Source of the DNA: Enterovibrio norvegicus FF-33
GTDB lineage: Bacteria > Pseudomonadota > Gammaproteobacteria > Enterobacterales > Vibrionaceae
DNA: 64,000 nt
Direction of reading: 5' to 3'
NCBI RefSeq assembly: GCF_000286835.2
Contig: NZ_AJYD02000038.1
Location: 3,022,284-3,086,283 of the forward strand
Part shown: positions 55,411-63,527 of the stretch, piece by piece
Layout: each line of letters starts with the position of its first letter
Position numbering within the stretch: position 1 is the first letter of the stretch
Translations under genes and position numbers: made by a program
Notes under the pieces: generated by a model
What the model was told of the DNA's origin: nothing
The model's input: the letters and a program-made list of their open reading frames with translations, nothing else
Database searches by the model: none

Positions 55411-56109
55411 ATGTGTTATCAACGATTAGCCTGGCTCTTTATCGGCACATTTCTCAGCGGCTTTAGCTCAATTATAGCCGCTGCTCCAACAAGTCAACTT
55501 GAAGCAGTGAAAGAAGCTGCAGAGGCGCATGTTCAAACGCTTGTCGCGGTGCCCGAATATGGCAAATTGGAGGTAAGCGCCGGAAATATTGATTCTCGAC
55601 TCCGTTTGTCCGATTGCCCTTCATCACTTCAAGCTACCGTGCCTGGTCGCCAGTCTTTAAACAAAAGCGTGACGGTCATGGTCAGCTGCAAAGAAGACAA
55701 TTGGCAAGTTTATGTTCCCGTTCAAATTCGACTGCTCACACCGATTGTGGTCGCGAAACGACCAATGGATCGCGGTGTTATCATTAATCACGATGATTTG
55801 ATTGTGCAATTGGTAGATTCACGTTTTCAACGAGGCCAGACGTATACGAATGCATCGACTATCGTTGGCTCAAGAATCAAACGTGTGGTTGGAATGGGTG
55901 AGCCGATTCAAGGAAACGACATTTGTATGGTCTGTCGAAACGACGTGGTCGTGATAACAGCCAGTGGTAACGGACTGAATCTTATTGCAAAAGGAACAGC
56001 ATTAAGTGATGGCGCTCTCGGTGAACAAATTAAAATTCGCAACAGCAAATCGAATCGAATTGTGGATGGTACAATTACCTCTGTTGGGCAAGTAATTGTA
56101 AAATTCTAG
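55411..56109 (+). CDS. flgA: P-ring assembly chaperone FlgA
   Basis: A 232-residue periplasmic protein with a signal peptide (about 1-26, ending SSIIAAA) and C-terminal SAF domain with AKRPMDRGVIINHDDL, VGSRIKRVVGMGEPIQGND and the closing IVDGTITSVGQV. FlgA keeps FlgI soluble until the P ring forms. The ATG at 55411 follows the sigma-54 transcript start; a start at 55348 lies in the promoter. Confidence 0.95.
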   Translation: MCYQRLAWLFIGTFLSGFSSIIAAAPTSQLEAVKEAAEAHVQTLVAVPEYGKLEVSAGNIDSRLRLSDCPSSLQATVPGRQSLNKSVTVMVSCKEDNWQVYVPVQIRLLTPIVVAKRPMDRGVIINHDDLIVQLVDSRFQRGQTYTNASTIVGSRIKRVVGMGEPIQGNDICMVCRNDVVVITASGNGLNLIAKGTALSDGALGEQIKIRNSKSNRIVDGTITSVGQVIVKF

Positions 56110-56127
56110 TTTGTTGCAATTAAGTGC

Positions 56128-56154
56128 TAAAGTTCATATAAGCACGGCCGATAC
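56128..56154 (+). promoter_or_regulatory. sigma-28 promoter of flgMN
   Basis: TAAA, 15 bases, GCCGATAC: seven of eight bases at -10 and the whole -35 core agree with TAAA-N15-GCCGATAA. A transcript would start about 30 bases before the flgM ATG, so flgM is under FliA control as in other flagellates. Confidence 0.9.
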
Positions 56155-56194
56155 TGTGAGCAACAGAAGGTTCGGACATTTATAAGGCTTTATT

Positions 56195-56506
56195 ATGGCA
56201 AGTATCGATCATTTGCGTTCTGGTCAACCCATAAATACGAACAGAACCAATCAAGGCAAGTCACAAAGCAACTCAGTGGAATCTGGCGCGAGTGAAGTGA
56301 AAACTCAACGCACCGACGCATTTTCGATGAGTGATGGAAGCAAAGCAATTGGCGCGCTGAATCAGCAGATGGCCAGTGAAAGTCATTTTGACAGTGCTAA
56401 AGTAGCCGCCATTAAAACAGCGATTGCTAATGGCTCTTACAAAGTTGATGCCGATCAGCTCGCAGCAAACATTTTAAAACATGAAGATGACTTTCGTGGG
56501 ATTTAG
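56195..56506 (+). CDS. flgM: Anti-sigma-28 factor FlgM
   Basis: A 103-residue, mostly unfolded protein rich in Ser, Asn and Gln in its N-terminal half. The C-terminal sigma-binding part has FDSAKVAAIKTAIANGSYKVDADQLAANIL, the FlgM signature. It holds FliA until it is exported through the finished hook. Confidence 0.95.
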   Translation: MASIDHLRSGQPINTNRTNQGKSQSNSVESGASEVKTQRTDAFSMSDGSKAIGALNQQMASESHFDSAKVAAIKTAIANGSYKVDADQLAANILKHEDDFRGI

Positions 56507-56515
56507 TGCTTCTTG

Positions 56516-56947
56516 ATGTATGAGAAAGCGTCCGATTTCGAGCAATTCCTAGAAACGCAGACAGATAATGTCAGTGCGCTTCTTGATGTCATGAAACAAG
56601 AAACGTCGGCGATTGCAGCAAGACAATCCCCCGACATTGCGGCAACTGCCAAGCAAAAACTGACGCTGATCCAGCGAATTCAATTATGCGACGCTCAAAT
56701 TTCCAAATGCCCTGAGTCAACATCTCCTTCTAACGATGCAACGCAAAAAATTGCTGATATAAAAGCCATTCTGGAACAATGCCACCAATTAAATGAAGCC
56801 AACGGCATCGCCTTGCAACGCGCCCACCTAAGCATTCATAAGCTTCGCAATCTATTCCAAGAAGCCGCTGGTAAGAATGAAATGACTTACGACAGTGACG
56901 GTAAAGCATCAGGTAGTCGCACATTAGGCACTAACGTTAAAGCCTGA
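56516..56947 (+). CDS. flgN: FlgK/FlgL export chaperone FlgN
   Basis: A 143-residue helical protein, 9 bases after flgM, the usual order. It has a Gln/Ala-rich long helix pair and a C-terminal coiled coil (LQRAHLSIHKLRNLFQEAAG), and is a FlgN-like chaperone for the junction proteins FlgK and FlgL. ATG at 56516 is adjacent to a TTG that would add one residue. A convergent terminator at 57087 follows. Confidence 0.88.
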   Translation: MYEKASDFEQFLETQTDNVSALLDVMKQETSAIAARQSPDIAATAKQKLTLIQRIQLCDAQISKCPESTSPSNDATQKIADIKAILEQCHQLNEANGIALQRAHLSIHKLRNLFQEAAGKNEMTYDSDGKASGSRTLGTNVKA

Positions 56948-57086
56948 ACCTTAAGTAAATCCGCCTCAGCTTTCATATCCCAGAAGCATATACTCCCCCT
57001 CTCTCGAAGACTCCATGCTCGCACCAACCAATATGCCTTTGTCACAGTAATGGTTTCACTCTTTGTAACGCAAACTGCTAAAAACC

Positions 57087-57112
57087 AAAAAAAGCTGCCA
57101 TAAGCAGCTTTT
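57087..57112. terminator. Bidirectional intrinsic terminator between flgN and flgP
   Basis: Stem AAAAGCTGC/GCAGCTTTT with CATAA loop and T-runs on both strands serves the convergent flgMN and flgOP units. Apart from this I see nothing in the 216-base gap. Confidence 0.92.
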
Positions 57113-57163
57113 GATACCCAAATTCATATTGGATCTAACTATTGAGCGTTAGTTGAATTTACG

Positions 57164-57592
57164 TTAGAAGATAATCGCATCGTTTCTAGGAACATGATGG
57201 GATTCCCCATACTCTTTCATTTTGTTCATTTTCCGAAGATTAAGTTGAAGTTCAGTCACGTAGCTGTCGCCAACTTGATAACTGGCTATCACTTCGGCAG
57301 CACGGATTATCCCATCGGAAGCGCCACTCGTACGATCGTGGCCAAGTTGCTGATCATCAACTTGTGTCAAGCCACTCACACGAACCCCATATACTTGCTC
57401 CGACAGCTCTTTATAAGCTTCTAGCTTTGATGCTCGCATGGCGCGAAACTGTTTTTCTTCTAACGTATCGCCACGCTGTGCACTGACAGATGCAGTCCCC
57501 ACAGCAGAAAGGAGTTCGTCTGAACGCATTTGAGTAATTGGCTGACATGCAGTGAGCAGCATCAATATCGCCAGAGATAACCAAGTTTTCAT
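57164..57592 (-). CDS. flgP: FlgP, outer membrane flagellar lipoprotein (LPP20 family)
   Basis: A 142-residue lipoprotein: signal peptide with lipobox LTAC, then a LPP20-type domain with KLEAYKELSEQVYGVRVSGLT. FlgP is needed for motility in Vibrio cholerae and sits near the outer membrane base of the flagellum. The ATG at 57592 is preferred over one at 57610 that would precede the signal peptide. It follows flgO by 17 bases. Confidence 0.9.
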   Translation of the reverse strand: MKTWLSLAILMLLTACQPITQMRSDELLSAVGTASVSAQRGDTLEEKQFRAMRASKLEAYKELSEQVYGVRVSGLTQVDDQQLGHDRTSGASDGIIRAAEVIASYQVGDSYVTELQLNLRKMNKMKEYGESHHVPRNDAIIF

Positions 57593-57609
57593 CTTGTCTC
57601 CGTGAACCA

Positions 57610-58245
57610 TTAAGGCTTCAAAATTATGGTGTCTGGTAAATGTTTACGTTGATCGCCGCGAATGATCACGCCATCTTCAATCCGCACTTTACGCAATGTA
57701 TCGATATCCCTGCCAATACGTTCTGCAGGCAGAAAACCTTGCGCTGATGCCACAACCACACGTGATCGCATTCCCACAATACGTGCGTTCACTAATACGC
57801 CACCGCCTTGACGAAGCATGGTACCCGTTAACACATAATCGATTTGCTGTTCAGGATTAAGCTCTTTCCAATCACGACTTAGCGAGAAGTCACCATCTTG
57901 AGTCACACGAATTGTACCCGTGTTCTTAAAGTCGATAAGGGTAAAGCCACGTCTTTGCATTTGGTAAATCATGCCTTCTGTGACTGAATTACCAAGCCAA
58001 TTGGTTTGATCCATTTCTTCGATATCAACAAAGGACACGATCGCTAAAGGTGTTCTTGCGGTCAGATAGTTGTTGGTTTCCAATAGCTCTTCTGCAAGAC
58101 CATCTAGAAAATAATCCAGGGTATGCCTTGGTGTTTGCTGCAACAGAAACTCACTTCCCGCATACGGTTCTTTGCCGTTATATATCGGGTTGTATGCACA
58201 TGAAGCCGTAGCAAGGCTCAGTAATATCACTATCCAGTTTTTCAT
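57610..58245 (-). CDS. flgO: FlgO, flagellar outer membrane lipoprotein
   Basis: A 211-residue lipoprotein: signal peptide with lipobox TASC, then the conserved DYFLDGLAEELLETNNYLTARTPLAIVSFVDI-like region (FlgO domain). In Vibrio FlgO, FlgP and FlgT form the extra basal ring structures at the outer membrane. ATG at 58245 begins directly before the signal peptide; an in-frame start at 58290 adds unconvincing residues. Confidence 0.9.
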   Translation of the reverse strand: MKNWIVILLSLATASCAYNPIYNGKEPYAGSEFLLQQTPRHTLDYFLDGLAEELLETNNYLTARTPLAIVSFVDIEEMDQTNWLGNSVTEGMIYQMQRRGFTLIDFKNTGTIRVTQDGDFSLSRDWKELNPEQQIDYVLTGTMLRQGGGVLVNARIVGMRSRVVVASAQGFLPAERIGRDIDTLRKVRIEDGVIIRGDQRKHLPDTIILKP

Positions 58246-58414
58246 CGTTGTCTGGCTCCGGACACATTTTAAGGTTGGCATTGGGCTCAACCGAGAAGAA
58301 ACAAAGACAAATTCATTGTTTCAACTTTTAGGAACATTATTTGCATCAATGGGGTTATATTTTCGCTGTCATTGTTAACCGCATTGCCGCTTTTCCCGCG
58401 ATGTTATCTGGTCT

Positions 58415-58430
58415 AGCAATTATTGTACCT
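58415..58430 (-). promoter_or_regulatory. Possible sigma-54 element for flgOP
   Basis: The minus strand reads AGGTACA-ATAA-TTGCT: the -12 is perfect and GG-N10-GC spacing is right, but the -24 has three mismatches and it lies 170 bases upstream of flgO, next to flgT. Tentative. Confidence 0.35.
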
Positions 58431-58449
58431 ACTATTGGAAGTCAGGGTC

Positions 58450-59583
58450 ATGCGCAAAAAAATTATTACTCCGTTGATCGCCTGTATGGCGCTAGCAAGT
58501 GCCACAGCAAACGCTGCATGGTATGAAGTGACAGGTGCCAGTACCATTCTGGAAAGTAAAGACCAAGCAAGAGAGCGCGCATTAGAAGATGCGGTTTATC
58601 AAGCGCTCAAATATTCAGGTGCGGATATTGCTGGCCTGGCAGACATTCGCCCCTACTTGGCAGAGTCACGCAGTGACTACCAATTCAGCGGTAATGAAAT
58701 CCGCCACATACAGGTGCTTGAGACCAAAGACCGTGGTGGCGTCATGAAATTGACGGCTCGTATTGATATCTACCCCGCGGCAAAAGCTTGCCACAAGAAC
58801 CAATACAAAAAAGGTCTGCTGTTAAGTCGGTTCGATATTGTTTCGCCACAACAAGCGGCACTAGGTGGCATATTTCAATTTGGCGATGACTTCACGGTGC
58901 TTCTGCAGCGTCAATTTGAAACTCAGGCTCAAAGTTTTGTTGTTCAAGGAATCACGCCGCATAACGTTTCTCCAACGCAACCTGATATAGCAACAATGAT
59001 TGCCGAAGACGCTGGCGCGCAATATGTCATGATTGGTTCGATCACCGACATGTCGGCAACCATCGACCAAAAAGTGCTGAGGGATGACAAAACTAATCGA
59101 CAACTGGCACTGTCCATCGACGTTCTGGATGGAAAATCGGGAGACGTTATTTACCAAAACATCTATCGAGACATCGCAGCTTGGCCGTTTGAGCGACAAA
59201 GTAAAGTCGACACCAAGACCGCACGGTTTTGGACTTCCGCTTACGGGGAGATGGCACAGCGAGTCAGTCGCAATATTTTGTTGGATTTGGAAAGTAACCT
59301 TTCATGCCGAGCTACCACGCCGGAAGTGATATCAATCAATGGTCAGTCTGGGCAGATCAATGCTGGTCGTGTGCATGGTGTGAAATACGGTGATGAATTG
59401 TCACTCTGGCACAATGCGTCGTTTACCGACCAATATGGCGTCAACCGCACGCAACTCAAGAAAAGTGACATGGTATTAACGGTGACACGTGTTTATGACA
59501 ACTCAGCAGAAATCGCCGTATCCCCGGTTGAGCTCGGACCAAGCATTCAAATTGGTGATATGGTAACCAAACACACGTTATAG
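58450..59583 (+). CDS. flgT: FlgT, H-ring/T-ring scaffold protein
   Basis: A 377-residue periplasmic protein with a signal peptide (about 1-23, ending ANAAW). WYEVTGASTILESKDQARERALEDAVYQAL is the N-terminal family pattern; the rest has the middle and C-terminal domains that bind the P/L rings and MotXY in Vibrio. It is divergent to flgO. ATG at 58450 directly precedes the signal peptide. Confidence 0.92.
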   Translation: MRKKIITPLIACMALASATANAAWYEVTGASTILESKDQARERALEDAVYQALKYSGADIAGLADIRPYLAESRSDYQFSGNEIRHIQVLETKDRGGVMKLTARIDIYPAAKACHKNQYKKGLLLSRFDIVSPQQAALGGIFQFGDDFTVLLQRQFETQAQSFVVQGITPHNVSPTQPDIATMIAEDAGAQYVMIGSITDMSATIDQKVLRDDKTNRQLALSIDVLDGKSGDVIYQNIYRDIAAWPFERQSKVDTKTARFWTSAYGEMAQRVSRNILLDLESNLSCRATTPEVISINGQSGQINAGRVHGVKYGDELSLWHNASFTDQYGVNRTQLKKSDMVLTVTRVYDNSAEIAVSPVELGPSIQIGDMVTKHTL

Positions 59584-59632
59584 CGTCATGAAAACCTTAA
59601 CCTCAAGATTCTTTTAGGTATACTAACCACCT

Positions 59633-59659
59633 AGCGCCGCTCAATTCCTCCGCGGCGCT
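59633..59659 (+). terminator. Hairpin after flgT
   Basis: An 8-bp GC-rich stem AGCGCCGC/GCGGCGCT with an 11-base loop and only TTTGCG after it. It lies about 50 bases after flgT and just before the tRNA gene; it could end flgT reading, but the U-tract is weak. Confidence 0.5.
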
Positions 59660-59663
59660 TTGC

Positions 59664-59739
59664 GCTCCCATAGCTCAACAGGATAGAGCAGTCGCCTCCT
59701 AAGCGATCGATCGGGGTTCGAGTCCCTGTGGGAGCGCCA
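59664..59739 (+). tRNA. tRNA-Arg (anticodon CCU)
   Basis: Acceptor GCTCCCA pairs with TGGGAGC, D-stem GCTC/GAGC, anticodon stem GTCGC/GCGAT around loop CTCCTAA (anticodon CCT), variable CGAT, T-stem CGGGG/CCCTG around TTCGAGT, discriminator G and encoded CCA: 76 bases in total. It reads rare AGG codons. No second tRNA is seen beside it. Confidence 0.96.
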
Positions 59740-59797
59740 TTTCTTATTTACCTCTCGCTATTTCAAACAGCCTTTAATCTTTCAATAATACAAAACG

Positions 59798-59825
59798 AAA
59801 AAAAACGGGCCATAAAGACCCGTTT
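59798..59825 (-). terminator. Intrinsic terminator after porin gene
   Basis: On the minus strand AAACGGGTC/GGCCCGTTT with loop TTTAT and a run of T. It lies about 25 bases after the porin stop. Confidence 0.9.
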
Positions 59826-59850
59826 AGATTTAAGGACAACTAATTGGAGA

Positions 59851-60888
59851 TTAGAAGTACCATTCAGTACCGATACGTACCATGGTGTCGTCACCTTTGT
59901 AGCTGCCTTCAGCATCGCTTTGCTGTGCTACGCGCAGGAAGGTGTAAACAGAGTTAAAGCTGTGGCCTACTTCACCAGTAATCGTTTCACGCTTCAAGAA
60001 CTCGTCTTTCGTTCCGTTAGTTTCACCATCTTGAGATGCGTAACCTAGACGGAAGTTTGTTGCACCCATGTAGTAGTTAGCTTGTAGCGAGAATGCATCG
60101 ATGTCACGGGTGTTGTAACCGTTGCCAGCACTAGCTGCATCTTTGTCAAACTCACCCGTCTTATAAGCACCAGCAAGCATAACGTTGTCAATTGGACGAA
60201 TTTCGAAACCAGCGAATAGGTTGTTTGTATCACCCACAGTGTTAGCATCAAAATCTGTGTCAGTTGTATTTTCCATCGCTAGGTGCAACGTCAACATTTC
60301 TACCGGATTGATAGAGAAGCTCGCACCGAAGAACTTAGAATCATCTGTGTTTTGACTGCCGTTACCTACTGACGCAGAGAATTTAGCCATGTCACCGATT
60401 TTCGCTGAGTCAAAACGAATTTGCTGGCTCTTACGGTCAAAATGGAAACGCTCACCTGCACGCCAGCCGCGGTCAAAAGTCGTACCCATGTTTGAAGCAC
60501 TGTATGGCCAGTCAACCAATTCATACATTGGAGTCAGCATACGACCGAAGCGCACTTGGCCCCAATCATCACCACGCATACCAACGAAGGTATCACGGTT
60601 ACCAACTTTCGCACCGTCATCCAGCATCCAGCCAGATTCCATCTGAACAAAAGCTTCTACAGAATCAGTCATAACTTGCGAAGCACGGAAACCAATTCGT
60701 GATTCATTCTCAAGAACAAAAGTGCTATCAGTTGTGCCGTAGTCAACAGCAGAGATAGAAACAACACCATACATTTCAACTGAATTTTCGTCAGTTTGCG
60801 CAATCACATATGCGCTTGCCGCAGAAGACGCTAAAACTGCGGCTGCTACTGCAGAGCCAATTACAGAACGTTTAAAGAATTTATTCAT
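59851..60888 (-). CDS. Outer membrane porin, OmpU/OmpC-like trimeric porin
   Basis: A 345-residue protein with a signal peptide (about 1-25, ending AASAY), alternating beta-strand pattern and a C-terminal EWYF ending with Phe, the BAM signal. SVEMYGVVSISAVDY, ESRIGFRASQ and VGMRGDDWGQVRFGR are family text. It allows small hydrophilic molecules through the outer membrane. AGGAG precedes the ATG. The name OmpU-like is tentative. Confidence 0.92.
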   Translation of the reverse strand: MNKFFKRSVIGSAVAAAVLASSAASAYVIAQTDENSVEMYGVVSISAVDYGTTDSTFVLENESRIGFRASQVMTDSVEAFVQMESGWMLDDGAKVGNRDTFVGMRGDDWGQVRFGRMLTPMYELVDWPYSASNMGTTFDRGWRAGERFHFDRKSQQIRFDSAKIGDMAKFSASVGNGSQNTDDSKFFGASFSINPVEMLTLHLAMENTTDTDFDANTVGDTNNLFAGFEIRPIDNVMLAGAYKTGEFDKDAASAGNGYNTRDIDAFSLQANYYMGATNFRLGYASQDGETNGTKDEFLKRETITGEVGHSFNSVYTFLRVAQQSDAEGSYKGDDTMVRIGTEWYF

Positions 60889-61618
60889 GGAAAACTCCTA
60901 AATAGAAATTATTTCGTTCAATGGTGTCATCACTGCTTAAAGTTGGCCGCCAAGCTGCGATATACATGAACGGTGATTGATTATGTTTATCAACGGCGAG
61001 AAGGATAATTTTTTTCTCACCAAATTAAACATCGTTGGAGTTGAACTTTGAAGATGATCAAAGTAAACAACAAAAAAAACATTAACCACTAAAAATCAGT
61101 TACTTAAACTAAATGAAACTTAAAAATATAATGTAAAATTTATATTTACAACCATTTTTATGATGAGAGTCACATTGGAATTAAAAGCCAACCCCTTTTT
61201 TTTTATTTTTTTTATTTAAGTGATCAGGTTTATTTGACTTGGTTCGCACAAAGAAAATAATAAACAAAAAACAACGAGATCGATCATTAACAAAATAAAA
61301 ACATACACACCCACCCGACGCATCAATTACGAAAAATTAACGTAACAAAAATAAGGGATCGGGGACATGTCTTTAGAGTAAAGGCATTAAGTATGGGAGT
61401 GGCTGAAGAGTCATAAGATTCATGCAATCGCAACAGCAATCGGAGTGATCAAACAGGCGGTAATTTAGCGCCAATGGAGGTGACTCCCCTTCCAAGTAAA
61501 AATGCAACAGCCTTATTTATTCACGAAAAATATGATGCTCATCTACATTATGAGAGTGGAGGTATATCTGTATGTCTTTACTAACTTTCAATTTTTCTTG
61601 ATGATCATGAGGTCAATA
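60889..61618. other. Long A/T-rich intergenic region between porin and small peptide gene
   Basis: This 730-base gap is A/T-rich with T runs near 61196-61217 and A runs at 61070-61100 and 61255-61280. It contains no ORF I trust, and no clear sRNA hairpin. The last 250 bases are less A/T-rich. It likely holds the divergent promoters of the porin (ToxR- or OmpR-type control in Vibrio) and the small peptide; I see no exact site. Confidence 0.5.
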
Positions 61619-61795
61619 ATGAAATTCATTTACACTACTTTAGCCGCTTTGTTGTTTTCAGTAAGTATGGGCGCATCAGCTTACGTTCTTGAAGGCAAGC
61701 AAGTCGTCGTTCCAAAAGACATCATGCAATACTGTGCGGGTGCTAATAATTTTTGGGTTTGTGTACAAAGCCAAGAAATGTTACGCGGCGACTAA
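61619..61795 (+). CDS. Small secreted peptide with a Cys pair, unknown function
   Basis: A 58-residue protein: signal peptide of about 22 residues (MKFIYTTLAALLFSVSMGASA), leaving a mature chain of about 37 residues that includes Tyr-Val-Leu-Glu-Gly and two Cys in CAGANNFWVC. GAGG lies 9 bases upstream of the ATG at 61619; an upstream frame from 61502 is unlikely. A disulfide is plausible in the periplasm. I do not recognise the family. It ends before a bidirectional terminator shared with gltX. Confidence 0.65.
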   Translation: MKFIYTTLAALLFSVSMGASAYVLEGKQVVVPKDIMQYCAGANNFWVCVQSQEMLRGD

Positions 61796-61814
61796 CGTGA
61801 TTATCGCGTCGGGC

Positions 61815-61849
61815 AAAAAAAAGGCTGCCCATTTCTGAGCAGCCTTTTT
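61815..61849. terminator. Bidirectional intrinsic terminator
   Basis: Stem AAAAAGGCTGC/GCAGCCTTTTT with a 10-base loop and T-runs on both strands, between the converging small peptide gene and gltX. Confidence 0.93.
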
Positions 61850-61867
61850 AATTTGTCCGTCAAATCA

Positions 61868-63292
61868 CTATGCGTTAGCTTCTCTCGCCGAGATAAAATT
61901 CAACGCTTTCGCAATTCTGGTCACCACTTTGTCTTTACCCAACAGTGCCATCACTGCATCGACAGATGGGGATTGACCTTGACCGGTGACCGCAACTCGA
62001 AGTGGCATGCCTACCTTACCCATACCAAGTTCTAGATCAGAACAGGTATCAGCAATTAATTGATGCAGGTTTTCCGTTGTCCAATCTTGCAAAGATTCAG
62101 CTTTAGACAATGCAAGCTCCAAGGCTTCTTTGGCAACAGGACGAAGATGCTTTTTCGCGGCACCTGCTTCGAACTCTTCAAAATCTTGGTAGAAGTATCG
62201 GCTTTGCTCTGCAAGTTCGATGAGCGTGTTACAACGCTCACCAACGAGTTTGATCACCTCTACAATAGAAGGGCCATTGCTGGTATCGATCGATTTAGCG
62301 TCAAGATGCCACTGAAGATACTCGGCAACGTACTCAGGCTCAGCAGTCTTAATATAATGATTATTCAACCAAAGTAGCTTGTCTGTATTGAATGCAGATG
62401 CTGATTTACTGATTGATTCCAAGCTGAACAGCTTAATCATCTCATCCATAGAGAAGATCTCTTGGTCGCCGTGAGACCAACCAAGGCGAATCAAATAGTT
62501 CAACAAGGCTTGCGGCAAGTAACCTTCATCACGATATTGCATCACGCTGACTGCACCATGGCGTTTAGACAGTTTTGCACCGTCATCGCCCAAAATCATT
62601 GAGCAGTGTGCAAATTCAGGAACGGGAGCACCAATAGCTTCGTATATGTTAATTTGACGAGGCGTGTTATTGATGTGGTCTTCACCACGAACAACCTGCG
62701 TAATCCCCATATCCCAGTCGTCAATAACAACACAAAAATTGTAGGTTGGGCTGCCATCAGTGCGACGAATGATCAAATCATCCAGCTCGCTGTTTGCGAT
62801 TTCAATGTGGCCACGGATTTTGTCGTCAAAAACCACCGTCCCTTCTTTAGGATTGCGGAAACGAATACAGAAAGGCGAACTTTCTGTTGCTTCAGTATTA
62901 GCAGCGACAACCTTTGGATGATTAGCGTCGTAGCGAGGCTTGTCGCCAGCAGCCATCTGCTCTTCACGTATCTCATCAAGAAGCGCTTTGGGTGCATAAC
63001 ACTTATAAGCTTTATCTTGGGCAAGCAGTTGGTCAACCACTTCATTGTAACGGTCGAAACGTTTGGTTTGATAATAAGGACCTTCATTCCACTCTAAACC
63101 AAGCCACTCCATCCCCTCGAGGATCGCGTCAATAGCCTCTTGTGTAGATCGCTCGATGTCCGTGTCCTCAATACGAAGCACAAACTCACCACCCATGTGT
63201 TTAGCGTAAAGCCAAGAGTACAGTGCGGTGCGAGCACCACCTACGTGCAAGAAGCCCGTTGGGCTTGGTGCAAAACGTGTTTTGACCGTCAT
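61868..63292 (-). CDS. gltX: Glutamyl-tRNA synthetase GltX
   Basis: A 474-residue class I synthetase that charges tRNA-Glu. The HIGH-type motif lies in [16 protein letters not shown] near residue 6, and the KMSKS-type loop is KLSKRHGAV near 240. The C-terminal anticodon-binding helices follow. It is a full-length, non-flagellar housekeeping gene. It has its own bidirectional terminator. Confidence 0.98.
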   Translation of the reverse strand: MTVKTRFAPSPTGFLHVGGARTALYSWLYAKHMGGEFVLRIEDTDIERSTQEAIDAILEGMEWLGLEWNEGPYYQTKRFDRYNEVVDQLLAQDKAYKCYAPKALLDEIREEQMAAGDKPRYDANHPKVVAANTEATESSPFCIRFRNPKEGTVVFDDKIRGHIEIANSELDDLIIRRTDGSPTYNFCVVIDDWDMGITQVVRGEDHINNTPRQINIYEAIGAPVPEFAHCSMILGDDGAKLSKRHGAVSVMQYRDEGYLPQALLNYLIRLGWSHGDQEIFSMDEMIKLFSLESISKSASAFNTDKLLWLNNHYIKTAEPEYVAEYLQWHLDAKSIDTSNGPSIVEVIKLVGERCNTLIELAEQSRYFYQDFEEFEAGAAKKHLRPVAKEALELALSKAESLQDWTTENLHQLIADTCSDLELGMGKVGMPLRVAVTGQGQSPSVDAVMALLGKDKVVTRIAKALNFISAREANA

Positions 63293-63527
63293 TTTGCTGC
63301 CTTATTTAGTTCAACGTTCCGAATAGGAATTCTACAATTTTGAATGACACATTGTACCACCATTGTTTAAGCACACAATTGTAGCTTGGATAGGAACAAA
63401 AAATAATTTTCTTAGCCGTAGCCCTCATTTTAACTGACATTACCTACCTTATTTCACGTCGCAAACGTAGAATCGAGTCGACGATATTAGGACCGACTGG
63501 GGAGCCAGCGGCAAAAAGGAGTTAATG

